Positions 37,171-51,028 of a stretch of DNA of 64,000 bases are shown piece by piece (the stretch's first letter is position 1; every line of letters begins with the position of its first letter). The DNA lies in the NCBI GenBank assembly GCA_034509425.1, contig JAVTVJ010000132.1:186001-250000 (forward strand). The letters run 5' to 3'. The translations under genes were made by a program, and so were the position numbers. Below the pieces are notes generated by a model, which was given only the letters and a program-made list of their open reading frames with translations, was not told the DNA's origin and did not search any database. The DNA is from Eopsaltria australis. Taxonomy: Eukaryota; Chordata; Aves; Passeriformes; Petroicidae.

Positions 37171-40100
37171 TTAATGTTCAGATTCAAAATAAATTTAATC
37201 AATTCTGTTTCTATCAACACCTCATCTTCATGAAAGTGAAGTTACTCAGATTCATCAGATATTTTTCCATCATCCCCATTCTGCTTTTCTATTTCAGATC
37301 CAAAATTTGGCTCTGAAAAGGTTCAACTTTTCAGAGCTTAACAGGAAAACCGTTGTAGTTTAAATTTGTATCTTACCTGTAGGAGGAAAGGGAGTTTTCT
37401 CACTACAATGACATGAGTCTAATACTGGTTCCTTGTGAAGTCACCAGGAAGACCACCTTCAAGAGGGGGACCCCTTGTAAAGATGCTGACATAAGCCAAA
37501 TCAACCCTTGGCCATCCACGTATGCATGGTACAAACTGCTGTCTCCATCCAGTACACGAAAAAAGAGGTGTATGCAGGGAGGTGTTTTTTACTTCACATA
37601 CAGAGAAAATAAGATCAAGAGATCAGAAAGCTGACAGCCAGAGGCAGGAAGGCAGCAGCATCACATCCCTGACACCGCTGTGTGATGAAACATCACAAAT
37701 CAGATCTCCAAAACCATGCTTTAAAAATTAAACACCAAAAAAAGAAAGCAGGGGCGAGGAAGTGAGAAGGGTTCTTCTTATCTAACACTTATTTTTTGTG
37801 GAGGTAAGGTACATGATCTGAGTGTTTCTCTTCCACTCCCACTTTAAATGACAGTTTAGGTTTTTACATCTCCTATATTGACTACAGATTAAAGAAAGCT
37901 AGCAAATAGCCAAAGGTTTTTGCCTGTCATGAGAGATATCCCTTCCTGCTCTTGTATGGTGCAGCAGGATTTCATTAATACAATAACTCTTCTAACTGCG
38001 TCCAGTGTGCACAAGTCTCTTGAACAAAATCAGGTGGATTTTCTCTAACATCTGTTCCAAAGAGGCTGTCTTTCACCAGCAGTCTGCTGTTTTGAATTAA
38101 CTGACAGCTGGTGTCTATGTATTAGCAGAACTATTAAACTTAAAAACCAACAAATTGAAAAAACCCTCATACAAATGACTCCATGTGAAGAAAGAAGCAA
38201 GGGGATGATGTAAGCATTCCTTTTTAAAAGGCAGCACACATCTCTGAAACCTGCTCAGTTATGCCATGAAGGAACATTTCTAAGCACATTCCTTTCACAA
38301 TTGAGTGAATTCCTTCATTGCTAAAATATTCATTTTTTGGCACTTAAACACAAACAGGTGTCATTCCATGAATGGGGACATTTAAAACCACTGTGTCAGG
38401 GCTGGCAGAGACCCAGATGTCTTCAATGGGCAGCAACTCATCACCAGCCCCAGCCTCCAACCTCAGACTCACTGGAAGTGGCAGACTGAATGCCTTACTG
38501 GAGCGTCATCACCTCAGATGTATGTGAGTTATCAAAAGGCTGTTTTCCAACAGCATTTCTAAGCAAAACCTACCCTCAGGTCCTGCCTTCAGGTTAAAGA
38601 GGCACAGCTTTCAGAAAGGAGTCATATCGCCAAATGAATGAAGCACCTGCCCAGAGCCAGTGGCCTCACAGATGAAGCTGGCATCAGAGAGAGCTGACTT
38701 CAAGTGACAGTACCAGGTTCCCCTCTGCTGAGCCCCAGTGTGACTCAGGGCAGAAATGCCTGGAGACAAGGGTGGGGTCTGGTCTCTACAGCCATACAGT
38801 CCTCAGTCTGCTCCTGGCCCTCCCTGACCACAGTCTATCAACTGTGACACCAAGCTACGTTGCCTAACAATTCCAAGCACGTCCCTCCCCTCGTCTTTGA
38901 AGGCAGACATTTCTGAATTCATAAGAAACAATTTTTGCTAAATTCAAGGTAACTGAAACATACTTTCACTGCCATTAACAGCACATCTCAAGTTCTGATC
39001 AAAGCACTGCAGAACAGCCACATTCCATCCTGCTGATTTGAGTTGGATTCATTTCTATGGCTTCCAGCAAACTTCCCCAGCACCTAGCCTGAGCAAATTC
39101 CACAGACTCCTTCCTGTCTTGAAGCTGTTTAAATTTATAAAAACAATCATATCTGACCATCTGCATCTGCCCTTGCAATAAAGTTTATTTACCTTCACAA
39201 TAAAGTTTCTTGCCCGTTGTGTGGTAACACTGTGGGATGTGGTCAACTTCAACATTTAAAATAGGATGCGTCTGTAACGTAGCAGTCATGCAATTAATGC
39301 TTTTTGCTTTGCCAACAACAGAGTCAGATTTAAATCCCAAGAGGAGGCAGATATTTTAGCCACCTTACTCATCTCACAAGAACGAGGCTAAATGGTTCTC
39401 ATCTATTCTGCATGAGATACAAGAAAGGGTGTAATAATGAAAACAAGGTAACCCTCTTACTATAATCCAGCAGGTTTATGTAACGGTGCTGCTGTTCATG
39501 AGCTTTGTGATCAGTGTCAGCTCTTATTACAAGGGTGTGAGAGATCTGAAATTACAAAGGAGGAAGGGAAAGGGGGGAAAGAAGCAGTTTGATGTGACCC
39601 TGCCTGTCAAGCCACAAAAAGTTATCCAGCAGTTCAATTCCCTGACTTACAGTAGGAGCTACTTAACTTTTTACAGTATATTCATAAACAAGCTTTTGTA
39701 AAGGCAGAAGTATAATGGCAAAATATCATTTTTATGACCTTATCTGCATTACGGAGAACTCATTTACACTTGCAGAGAATGCTGTGTGCTAGCTGCAATA
39801 CCAAGCATTCAGAGCCTAATATGGGGTGTAAAGAATGGATGCAAGCATGTTTGACTCTTTCCCAAAAGCCAAGCCCACATTCACTTCATTTTGAAAAAGT
39901 TTAATTGTACCATCAGTGTCTCGTAGGATGAGAAAACCAAGATAGATACCCTTGATCAGCAGTCAGAAACTAAGAACCTTCCAAAAATTCCTCATAGAGG
40001 CATCTGAAAGGCAGGGGCGGGGGGAAAAAAGTGTTTTTTGTAGGGGAAAACTATTCGTGTCATTCAATCTGCTCTGATCTGCTTAGGTGTGTCACAAGTG

Positions 40101-42489
40101 TGCAGCAGCTATTGTATGAAATATCAGTTAGCCTTTAGAAGCTGCACTTCATAAATTCATCACAGGCAGATATTTTCCATTTACAAATTAATTGGGATGC
40201 TGGCATTTTATTTCAGAAGCAACCAACAGGATGTTTCACGCTCTGCTCTGCAGACTGGTTCAGGGGAATCTATCAAAAATACATGGCCATAAATGCTTAG
40301 CAAATGGTGTGCATCCAGATGAGTTTTTAAACAACATGAATGAAACTAAAGGCTTGCAAACTGCAGTATCATCTAACAGTAGACAGTGATAGTTTTGGTC
40401 CAAATATGCTTTGTAGGAGTCAAATTTGATGCCCGTAGCAACAATATGTATATGATTTTTCTCTCTTCTCTCCTAAATTTGCAAGTCTCAAGTTATTTTA
40501 AATCTAAACTAATTTACTGAAAAGGCTTTCCAGGCTTATTGCCTTCAGGAGAGCAAGCGAATAGTAAATCTGCACTAATATAATCCACTGGTAATGTTTC
40601 CTTTGCTTTTGTTGTTGTTTTAACTCTACAGTCCCAGTGTCTGTAAAACAGATACATGCAGGTTTGGACATCAATGCCCCTAAAATGAAAGATACTTTAT
40701 TTCCTGCATTTTATTCAGCTTACCAATTCTCTTTCTGTGTTATTTTTCTCATACACTCACGTCTTATGTTGTACTTGTACCTTTCCAGCCAAATATTTGC
40801 CCAGAAGTAACAGAAAATTCTCTCAAGCCACCCTGACACTTTTCAGAAGAGTTTTATGAACTCATCATCTCATCCCCTATCTGAAACACAACTTTTCTAA
40901 ATTGACCATATCTCACTCCTCTCCTCCCCCACTTCTGTGCCAATGGTTTTATTGCAGGCCTGTCTTGTATAATACTTAGTGTTTCTATTCCAACAGCATG
41001 GAAGCTGTTATATTAAACGTTTATCAGTAATGGGGTTACTCCCTTCTACAAGCTGAAGCAAGGTAATTTGGCAGATACAATAATGAAAAGATTCTGTAGG
41101 TTTGTCCGTGCCAGAAGAAATACAGTACTCAAAATACACACAATTCCAAGCCAAACCTGACTGCATGAACTGCAGTCTGAAATCCCATGTTTCTTGTATT
41201 CCAAGGATTGCTAAATTAAGTCCTCTCAGCTCCTGTGTTTTTTCCTTTTAAATCAACTTGAGTGCTGACACTGGAAACAAAGTTTCAGTAACTGTAATAC
41301 AGTAAGTAAAAAAAGAGAGAAGAAAAAAATTCTTCTCACTCCCTGAGAGGTGTTACCACTGGAAATGAGGTTTAAAGGAAACAAAAAGCAACAAAACTTT
41401 AATCAACAGAATCAGGACTTAGGGATCTCTGAACATACAAAGGAAACAGAGTTGATTAGTTGCAAGGTGCAATTTCTCTTTACAGGGAATATTTTTCCAA
41501 ACAGAATGATGTTTTACACCCGTCCTGTAATTAGATGCCAGGCTTATGTATTATGTTGAAAGAAAAAAAAAACACTTAAGAGAGTGTCTTGATCATTTCA
41601 AAGTTCAGTGCCTCCCAAAGAGTGCCTATAGATGTTCTATAGCTCCATTTATACAGGTATCTCACTTTTGTCCCTACCTACTCCATCTGCTGTGTTTATA
41701 TAGCCTCTATCAAATATCGATGATATCTGAGCCTAAAAGACTACATCAATACTAAGCTATAGGCAGAAAGTGGGGAGTGGGGAATAATGAATTCTTCCCT
41801 AAAAACTGCTCCCTAACAAGTTGTTGCCAGGCACCAGAGCCTTCAAACTATCTTCATGCATTTTAAGCATCCTTCATATTAAGGATCCAGTTGTTTTTAT
41901 TTTAATATAAAGAACAAATGCTCAGAAGGCAAATAATCCAAAACAGATTTCTACAGTGTCCTGCATTCTCAAGCACTGAAAAGAAAACCCTCAGACTGCT
42001 GAAGGCCTGACATGGTAGACTGCTACAAAGTTCTGTCAACCAGATTTCCTCTCAGATTTCACAGGCTGGGCACCAGTAGCTCTTATGCATAATCTGTAAA
42101 CCACATTTTTAAAGCAACCAGGGACTCTTTGAAATGAAAAAACAGACACATATTTTTGCCACACATCTCTCAATACTGGGAAAACTTAAAGCATTGACTT
42201 CTATTGTAGAAAAGGTACGTGCTTAGGGACAGAATTCCAAATTAAGATCCCCTCAAGAGATGCTATATGCTGTTTTGAAATAAAACTTCCACCTCATAAA
42301 ATGTTAATATTAGGGCTTTAGGCAGACATTAAGGTCAGGACAGACGTGCTGCCTAACATGTAAAAGACTCCCACTTTCCAGAAGGCCAATAAATGCCTTT
42401 CAGTAACTAAAAGGCAGTTACAGAAGATGGGGTACTTTGTTCACAAGTAGGCACGTTGACAGGTCAAGCAACAGAAAGAAGCTGCTCAG
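37171..42489. other. Non-coding, no recognised feature
   Basis: Mixed AT-rich sequence with short open frames only. A somewhat GC-richer section (38380-38900) has no splice-flanked frame or transposon signature that I recognise. There is a small G-rich run at 40013-40024. Confidence 0.45.
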
Positions 42490-42718
42490 GGGAGAAGTTG
42501 ACCTGGATATAAGTGAAAAAAAAAATTCAGTGGGAGAATAATTAAACATTGGAACAGACTGCTTAGAGAGATGTTAGAATCTCCCTAACTGGAAATATTC
42601 AAGACTCAGCTTGACAGGGGTCTGCATAACCTGAACTGTGGTCCTGCTTTCAATAGAAGGTTGGACCACGTGCTCTCCAGCATCTCCTTTCATCCTAGAC
42701 TGTGCTGAGATTCTAACG
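42490..42718 (+). mobile_element. CR1 LINE 3' fragment
   Basis: Diagnostic pieces in order are 'gttgacctggatataagtg', 'acattggaacagactgctta', 'aagactcagcttgacagggg', 'atagaaggttggaccacgtg' and the terminal '…ctgagattctaac'. It is old, 5'-truncated and in plus orientation. Confidence 0.82.
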
Positions 42719-45189
42719 TTTTTTTCTAAGATCCAAAACTCAGACTGTGAAAGACTGACACTGAACTCCTTGGAGTAGCAGTGACTTCAACTACAGTTAC
42801 ACTGAAAAACTGGCAAATTGAAATTGCTGTCACACTGATGAGGAGGGGAAAAAAGAGATGATTCTTCTCAGTAGCTAGATTTGACAAATTAGGAACATCC
42901 TCATCCTATCAATTGAGTATCTGCAGATCATAAAGCCTGTCTGATCTGTGTGACTTAATTTGATAGTTATCCTTTCTAATCTGTTAACTACTGTCTTCTT
43001 TTAACAGCAGAAATTTCTTCTTTAACAGAAGAAATGACACAACAAATCCCAGTCCTTCTCATCACCATGACATGCTTTTTTTTTCCTACTGGAGTGTGAA
43101 TTCCATACAAGAGTGCATTTGTCAGAAAGAAGGACCTTCCCCAAGGAAAGGAATGTAATTCATTTGCAAAAAGCAGGGATTAGTAATCATTTAAAGACAA
43201 TCCATCTGCCCCTAGAGACGTACAGGCCGCACAGATGAAGGGCTGGTTTAATCTCTTCAGGAGTAAATTTCTGAGAGATCCGAATTAAACTATTTACATG
43301 GGAGAAGGAAGCTTGATCCTTGAGCACAGAGATGGTGGAGTTTCTTTTGGTGTTGCCACTATGTCATGACAGTGGAAAGCTATTTAAAGACTGGTACAGT
43401 TTTAGATGCATCCATCTAAACTAAAAAAAAAAAGGCAAAATTGTGCTACATCTCTCCATATACCCCAATAATTACATTATTATAAGAGCTTTTAACAGTT
43501 ATGGACAATCTTGTCGTGGGGCTGAGTCCTCCCTAGATGTTTTATTCTGCATCAGACATACATGGTGCATTATTTTCCTTGGGATTTTGAAGGATTATTA
43601 GTCATACTGTCTCTAACCTTTTGAAAATGAACTTTTCTACTGCAAACATTAGCATATGGAAACATTTCCTTGCAGTGTTTTGTTTTCTTTACTGTGCGAT
43701 ATCACAAGGAATATAATAAATGAAGAAGGCAAACAAATATGGTTTTGATCCTTGGATGCTAATAATGCTAAAGAGCTATTTTGATGGAACTGCTGAAAGA
43801 GCTAAAATATTTTTAACTTCCCTACTTCCACAATTCATGTGACTATAAAACACAATTAATTTTGATGATGAAGTTAAAGAATCCCAGGCACATACTTCCA
43901 AAGTGTTGTACATTCCTTTCATTCTTACAGAATCTAAAGGATTTTTATACCCTGGCATGATTTATCTTTTTGAGGCTAATCTGGGTAGCCCTGCAGGTTG
44001 ACAGCAGAGTTTCTTCCCATAGCAAGTAACCATATTCTATGTTAAAGTAGCATTGTCCAAGGAAAAAAAAAACCACTACAGTCTGAAATACCCAGAATAT
44101 TGTTCCTATAGATTTAAAAAGTAATAAGCAATTCTTCTGCTCCTAGCAGGATCAGATGTCCTTGAGATTTTTAAAAGTGTTATTTCGGCATGTCAGTACA
44201 GGCAAGTAGACACGTAAGGCTGCAACAAGAGTTAGAGGGGATGAACATACAGAAAATTAGCTGAATTTTCTTTTTAAGCTCCAAAAGAAATAGGGCCACT
44301 GATAAACTTAAGTCATTTAGTGGTCAATTCTAGTTTATCCTGGCGGCCTCTCTGTCTCCACACTTAATAAAAAAAAATAAATTCTCTTAGCTATAAATGA
44401 AGTTGCAACATGGCAACAGAAACAGATCCTGGCAACTCTTCCTTCCCCAAATCCCGTAACCTATTCTCACTCTGGATTTCTAAGGAAGTAAGATTTATGC
44501 ATCCAGACTGTCTTCAGTGAAACCTGAGGGAAGGAAGCAGGCAGGGTGCTGCAGAAGCCCTGGAAACCCAAGCCAACTCTCAGCAGCATGTGTTTGGAGT
44601 ATCAATAGCAGCAAGGCAGAACAGCGTGCAGGGCTGACCTGGAGCCTGCATGAAGAGCAGGCATGCACAGGACTGGATTCACACTCTGTGCACTGTGTTT
44701 TACCCTGCACAGCCCCATCACAGGGGCAGAAGGGAGATCCTGCAGTCTGGGCAGGGTGGAAGGTGAGGAAGGGAGAGGTCTATGACGATGAGTTCAACCA
44801 TCCAAAAGAAAATCAGAACTCATTTGTTCTGCTCTTGGCAGAATTTTAAACAATAACAGACAGAACTGGAGCTGGGCAGTCACACCTTCAGCTCTAACAC
44901 TGTGTGGAGTAGCCTCAAGCACACATCACAACAGCAGCAGAAAGTGAATTTCTGCACAGTGTGCTCTGCCCTTCATGCCCCATGGCCTGGGCAAGGGATT
45001 TGAAGTGGCCCTGCACAGTGGCAGGAGCAAGGCTGAGTCCCCTGCTCAAAAGGACCACAGCTGCCATTTTCAGCACCAAGGATTGGCCTCTCTTTTCAAT
45101 ACTTCTCTCCCCACTTTGGTTTAGGATATATGCTCCAGATAGCATACATTCTCATGATTTAAAACTTCTCCAAGTTTAGTCTCATTTTA
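42719..45189. other. Non-coding, no recognised feature
   Basis: AT-rich up to about 44480, then a GC-richer block (44500-45110) with an open frame of 110 codons at 44517-44849 that has no domain character. Nothing here is assignable to a gene or repeat family by eye. Confidence 0.45.
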
Positions 45190-45720
45190 TTTTCTCTTTA
45201 TGTGTCTAAACCCATCGCCCCCTTATTTTTCTGCTCTGAGGCTCACAATTCCCAGTTTATTTTCAAAGCTCATTAAGAGAATTTTCTCTCTCCCTCTGTC
45301 ATATCATTAACAGAAATGTTACACAACTCCAGCCTAACTCCCAACCTACATAACCAGTGCACTACTGCTGATAATCAGCTCCTGTTTATCTTTCACCCAA
45401 CTTTTTCTTCCTACCCAAGTGAATTTCAATTAATCTTCATGTTAGAAAGTAAACATATACCTCCTTCCCTCTTGATTCCCTAAAATCATTAATTTTGCAA
45501 TTCTATCAAAAAAAGCAATTACACTGTCTGGCAAGATTTATTCTTTATGAACTCATGTTGTTATTGCTTACAATTCTGTCACCCTGCAGACTCTGAGTTT
45601 GCATCCTCTTTTAATATCAGGTCCATTATTTTACCAGTGGTTATACTTTCAGGACAGTAATTGCTAAGAAAAACCTTGGCTTTCTTTTGAAGGTCAACAT
45701 TACAGTTTCCAGTCCTCACT
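45190..45720 (-). mobile_element. Ancient CR1-type LINE ORF2 remnant
   Basis: The plus strand contains 'ttaacagaaatgttacacaactccagcctaactcc' and 'ggcaagatttattctttatgaactcatgttg…ttgctta…ctgtcaccctgcagac'. These correspond to the complement of the reverse transcriptase part of old CR1 elements. The frame is destroyed. It is separate from the neighbouring CR1 3' end, since the order would be wrong for a single element. Confidence 0.5.
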
Positions 45721-45929
45721 CATACTGACACTTCATTTTAGCTACCACCTCACAAAAACAATAATCACACAATAGTGGCACAGCAAGAAGGCTCACCAAA
45801 CACAAACTATTTAAACTGGGTAAGGAGTAAGAAAGAGGGAAAAATCAACCTTTTTTCACATACTCCCTTCGTCACTCTTTAACATTAAAAGCAATTTTAA
45901 CAGTCAGCCTTCTGCTACAATAGAATATT

Positions 45930-46480
45930 CAGGGATACTGTTTGGACTTGCAGAATGATGCAGGGTAAAAGGGACCCCTTGAGATCACCTAGTCCAACCC
46001 CATGGGCAAAGCAGGGCAAGCTTCAAAGCTGTATCATATTACTTAAGACCTTGTCCAGCAGAATTTGGAGACCTTCCAAGGTAGGTGATTCCACAGCTTC
46101 CTAGAGCAACCTCTTCCCACAGCAGCACTCCCAGGAGAAACTTTTTTCCTCACCTCCATTTGTGACTTACTGAGGCACCAATCATGGCCGCTGCCTCTTG
46201 TCCTCCCTGAGCATTTCTGAGAAGAACTACCTGTCTTCTCTACCACCCTCCCTAAGTAAAGCTATGTAAATTAGCCTGTTCTTCAGGCTAAATCAGTCCA
46301 GCTACCTACATCCTGTAGATAGTATGAGCTCCAGACCCTTCAGAATCTCCTTGTGGCCCTTCACTGCATTTGCTTGTCAGCATCAACCTGGTATTGGGAA
46401 GACCAGTCCTGGGCACAGCCCAGTGTGGCCTCATGAGCACTGAGCATCAGGAGATAGAGATAATCCCTTCCCCATTGCTA
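45930..46480 (-). mobile_element. CR1 LINE 3' half
   Basis: Complement of a CR1: 'gatcacctagtccaaccccatggg', 'gattccacagcttcctagagcaacc', 'gcatttctgagaagaactacc', 'tccagacccttcagaatctccttgtggccct' and 'ggcacagcccagtgtggcctcatgagcactgagca'. The truncated 5' side is at about 46480. It is moderately diverged. Confidence 0.85.
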
Positions 46481-48914
46481 TTGTAAGGCATCTGACTGCA
46501 TTTTCTCAATCTCAATTTTCCAGGTTCTCTCATATGTTAACTTTTAACATTGACTGCCCTTGCACTCTATGCAGAGGATTTCTAATCGCGCTGAAAATCC
46601 AACCTTTGAATTGACGCGTTCAGTGAAGCTGGTGTTTAATGAACCAGGTTATAAAATTTGCACTTGATCTCTACAAGCCTGTGTATGCTTTTAACCAGTT
46701 TTCTGCCATCAACCAAGCAACAACTGAGTGGGGTGAAAAGCAGCTTGATAAAGCGGGTAACACATGGAGGGGAAGACATTTGACCAAAGTTTCATATTTG
46801 TACTCCGGTGTCAGAGAAATGAACACAGGACAGTTGCTGACAGGATCATCAGCATCCAGTGAGGGAAAACTGACTTGCAAGTCTCAAAGGTGGAAACAGC
46901 TCCCTAGCAGAGTGACAGAGAGAAGGGCTGCAAAAAACAGGCCAGGTAAGAGAAAATGGATGGGAATTCAGACCTGGAATTTCCTAGAAATGCAAATACC
47001 TCCAACAGGACAAAAACCAATGGTGTAAGATGCAAACACTGTTGTTATGCCTGAGGGAAAGCAGCACAAGGGGGAGAAAAGGGCAGTGCAGACAGCAGCA
47101 CACAGCTGCAGTAGTTCAGTCAGTTCAGAAGGTTCATATTTTACTCAGCCAGGAAGTGGTAAAAACACACGAAACTGGAAGATCTTCTTATATGTATCCT
47201 TAAAGCCCAGCAAGACCAAGGTTTACCTTGGCTGAATTTTTAAACACTTTCTGTGCTGCTGTTTGTATTAGATCGAGAAGAGATTTCTCCATACTGTACA
47301 TATCACAGGGAACATGGAAGGTGGAGAAGAGAAATGAGTGAAGATGGTCTGTTTTTTCACATGTGCACTCTGTCACAAACCAAGAAAAAACAGGGTTAAT
47401 GCTCTCCTGGTACACGGCACAGACCAATGGCTCCAGTGGCAACAAAAATAATAAATAAAGGGGCAGTGCTGGCCAGGAGACCATAAAGGGACATGTGCGT
47501 TGTACAGATCTTTTGCTTTCCAATTTCAGTTCAGGGAATTATCTCAAGATGTATCTATCAGCCTCTGCTTCCCATTCTGCTTTAATAGCGATGTTCTGAT
47601 GAACACAGAACACTTCTGTTATAGTTTAGGAGTAACACGGACTAATTTTACTCTCAGGATATTTATTGCATTCATCTAGTGGCTTAATAGAGAAGCTGAA
47701 AAAACAAACAGTAAGAAAATAGGATGGCTTTAAAAATGTCTCTTTGCAAACATCTGAGGGCTACTATGAAACAAAGGTCTATATGCTACACATATTACAA
47801 GTCAGAGAAGTTCCCTCTCTTGCAAGAGGCCAGCTGTGTGGAGCAGTGTCTTGGGGAGCCAGGTAGAATGCCGGTTCTGGCTCCAGGAGAAACAGAAATA
47901 CAGGGTCTGACAGCTGAGAGGGGAGTTCTTTGAGACCAAGAAGCAAACAAAGTGGCATCTAGCCCTGTGACTATCTCATCAAAAAAAGTATAACCTAATG
48001 TAATTTTGATTTTCTTCACTTCTGGTACTTTCAGAGTTCTTGGAAAAGGAAAAGGGCTCAGGCACTAAGGGACATCTGCAAATACTTCAAAAACATTTCC
48101 AGCATGGTTACACAGTACAAGAAGTGCACTTCTATGGTCAGCAACACACTGAGTTTTTATCTTGGAAAAACTGTGCAAGGAATATTTCTGTGCCAAACTT
48201 CACATGGAGTGTCATCCATTGTTTTACATTCCTGCTTCACAGTTCAGGATCACCAGGTGAGTCACAGTGTAAGTGGATGACACAAACCGCACTAGAAATT
48301 ATTTTTAGATAAATACACTTTTACCACTTTTCAGCATTTGTAACAGCATTCTGCACGGTCAGCAGAACCAGCTGTGTGCTCCTTTGCAGCCTGCATTCCT
48401 AATTAGATTAGCCAAGCCATTTTATTAGGATGGAGTTCAGGCATCCATCCTAGAGTTCAGGCATCCTGTGTCCTGGAAAAGTTTAGTGGGGACAGACCAA
48501 GGCTCTTATTCAACAGCAAGATGTCAGAGATGGAGAAAGGCCAATGAGAAGTGCCAAAAGAAGACTAAGACATGCAAGTGGAAGCCTAATCCCAGTTGCT
48601 GGCAAACCTCTAAGAATATTGTGTAAAACTCATCTGTGCAAAAGATACCAAATTATTTCTGAAGTTCTTTGTTCTCAAATGTCCAACACCAAAAAAAACC
48701 TACACATGCCAAATCAACCCCATTTTCACTCCTCCTCCCATGAACAATATTTAGATCTCATATTTCCAGCTATTCAGCTAGACAGAGTAACTAGAACTTG
48801 CTAAGAGTTGCCAAATCTGATAGCACCATCAAAACAAGGTAATACAGGTTCATGTCCCCACATCCAGCCAGTAGCAAGGCCACGCACATATTCCAAATGC
48901 ACACACACACTTAC
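46481..48914. other. Non-coding, no recognised gene
   Basis: It holds an open frame of 129 codons (46639-47028), rich in Lys, Gln and Thr, with no homology I recognise and no splice context. A 20-bp-period duplication ('gagttcaggcatcc' twice) lies at 48433-48466. Confidence 0.45.
48433..48466. repeat. Two-copy 20-bp tandem
   Basis: GAGTTCAGGCATCC occurs twice with a 20-bp period. It is a small slippage-type duplication. Confidence 0.6.
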
Positions 48915-49165
48915 ATAGAATGTCACAGAATCACAGAATTGTTGAGGTTGAAAAAGACCCTGAAGATCGAGTTCAACCATTAACCTGCCACTGCCAAGTC
49001 CACCACTAAACCATGTCCTTAAGTGCCACATCTACTTATCTTTTAATTACCTTCAGGCGTGGTGACTCAACAACTTTCCTGAGCAGCCTTTTCCCATGCT
49101 TGGAAACCCTTTCAGTGAAGAAATTTTTCCTAAAATCCAGTCTAAACCCTCTCCAGGCACTTCAC
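48915..49165 (-). mobile_element. CR1 LINE 3' fragment
   Basis: Complement of a CR1 3' end: 'tgtcacagaatcacagaattgttgaggttgaaaaagacc', 'ccactaaaccatgtccttaagtgcc' and 'tctaaaccctctccaggcac'. It belongs to the subfamily with 'aaccatgtcc(ct)taagtgcc'. Confidence 0.9.
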
Positions 49166-49539
49166 ATAGATATAGACAGTAGGCTTGATCCTGTGCTGCT
49201 CACTGGCTGATCAGGAAGAACGCTCATCAGAGTGAAATTTGTACTGTTTGCACGCATACACAGCATGGATCCCTCCAATTGCTAGCCTTAGTCTGTCCAG
49301 TCTCAGGGCCCTGGTCTCCACTGTTGCTGACACAGGTGATAACCCATGAGGCCTGCAAAACCCCTCCTGAGGTTTTTGTGCTATGGTCCCTGGCCATGGT
49401 TCTACTTGCTGGCACTTAGATTCAATGCGTCCACAGGGAAAAGTGAGCACCTCACCCACAGAAACAGTCAGAAATAGAAGTCAGTAAGAATATGAGATGA
49501 ACTGCAGTGATCAGACACAAGGCATGGCCAGGGAATGAA

Positions 49540-50325
49540 GAGGAGTGGAATGGAATGGAATATTTCAGTCAGAAGGGACCTTTGGCAATCACCTCATCAC
49601 ACTGTCTGACCGCTTCAGGGCTGAATGAAAATTAAAGCATGTTATTAAAGTCATGCCCCTTAAACACTGAGAGGCTTAGGATATCGACCCCCTCTCTAGG
49701 AAGCCTGTTCCAGTGTCTGACCACCCTGTTGGGGAAGAAATGCTTCCTGATGTCAAGTCTAAATCTCCCCTAATGCAGCTTTGAAACATTCCCTCTTGTC
49801 CTATCACTGGATCCCTGGGAGAAGGGATCAGCACCTCCCTCTCCCCTTCCCCTCCTCAGGGAGCTGCAGAGAGCAAGGGGGTCACCCCTCAGCCTCCCTT
49901 TTTCCCAGAGCCCGCACCTGCTCCTCCCAGGACACACCTTCCAGCCCCTTCCACCAGCTTTGTTGCCCTCCTCCTCAGGGATTTTCACATCCCTCATATA
50001 TTGTGGTGCCCAGAACTGCTCCCAGCACTTCGGGTGAGGCCACACCAACACTGAGCACAGCAGGATGATCTCCCCTCTGCCTGGCAGTGCTGCCGTGTTT
50101 GATGCCCCCCAGGACACGGATTTTGCCCTCTGGGCTGCCCAGGCACACCCTGCTGACTCTCACTGAGCTGCTGCCACCAGCACCCCCAGGGCCCTCCCTG
50201 CAGGGTGCTCTCCAGACACTCCTCTCCCAGTTTGTCCTTGTGCCTGGGGTTACTCCATCCCAGGTGCAGGATCTGGGGTTTGTTCTTGTTAAATTTCACA
50301 CCAGAGATGATTGCAAATGAACTGA
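49540..50325 (-). mobile_element. CR1 LINE, longest copy, with reverse transcriptase remnant
   Basis: About 785 bp of CR1 in minus orientation. The 3' part shows 'agaagggacctttggcaatc' and 'ttggggaagaaatgcttcctgatgtc'. Further into the element the minus strand encodes recognisable CR1 ORF2 pieces: a KFNKNKPQILHLGWSNPRHK segment (50310-50240) and an EQFWAPQY segment near 50020, in different frames. The frame has several shifts and stops, so it is inactive. GC content is clearly higher than in the surroundings. Confidence 0.9.
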
Positions 50326-51028
50326 CCAGCATCTCATGTTGACTTATCTTGACAGGTTTTACACCCAGACCATGGGCTGACCCCTCTCCTGTGACAGTCT
50401 GGGGAGAAGTCAGGTCAGGGTGTTCCCTTTGCAGTACTTTGGGTTGCCTTTATGTTTATGACCCTTTTATCACATAACCTAACAGTATCCTCTGAAATTT
50501 GGCATTAATGAATCCAAGACTGCACTGTTCTTAGCCACTGCACTTATTCCTCCCACAGAATCAATCAAGGGAAGCAGGGGCAGGACATGCAGGTTATTGT
50601 GAACATCCTGCAACTTGTTAAAAACAATCTAAGTCCTTTGTTAAACACCGACTTTAAAATTTAGAACTTGCTTGTAAAAACTCATATCCTGTCCTACACT
50701 GAAGTTATGGGGTGTGTATATATATACACACATATATTACACATAAATTAATAACATTAGATACGAATAAAAGTATTTCGCTGTGTGCCAGTAGGGACAC
50801 TCAAGAAATAAATGTACAACCCCGGAGTTATTTTATCCAGTGATTTGTTCCTTATGAGATACATTTTGGAACTATGTACTCTTGAGCAAGGTGCCGAGTT
50901 ATCAACACACTTCCGATGCTTTTATGACTTGCTACAATGTTTCAAAGACCAAGTCAAATGAAGTGTTTTCAATTCCTTCCTGCCTCTAGGGGTTTTTTTT
51001 TGTTTGGTGATGGGGGTTGCACTTCATA
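50326..51028. other. Non-coding spacer between CR1 copies
   Basis: AT-rich, with a short alternating pyrimidine-purine run 'gtgtgtatatatatacacacatatatta' (about 50711-50738), a small TA/CA microsatellite and palindrome. No gene seen. Confidence 0.55.

Noticed and set aside
46639..47028. Open frame of 129 codons, plus strand
   Set aside because: Amino acid content is unstructured and matches nothing I recognise. It lies near CR1 debris, with no evidence of exon borders.
49770..50332. Open frames on both strands of the GC-rich block
   Set aside because: They are pieces of the degraded CR1 reverse transcriptase (minus) and its antisense shadow, not host genes.
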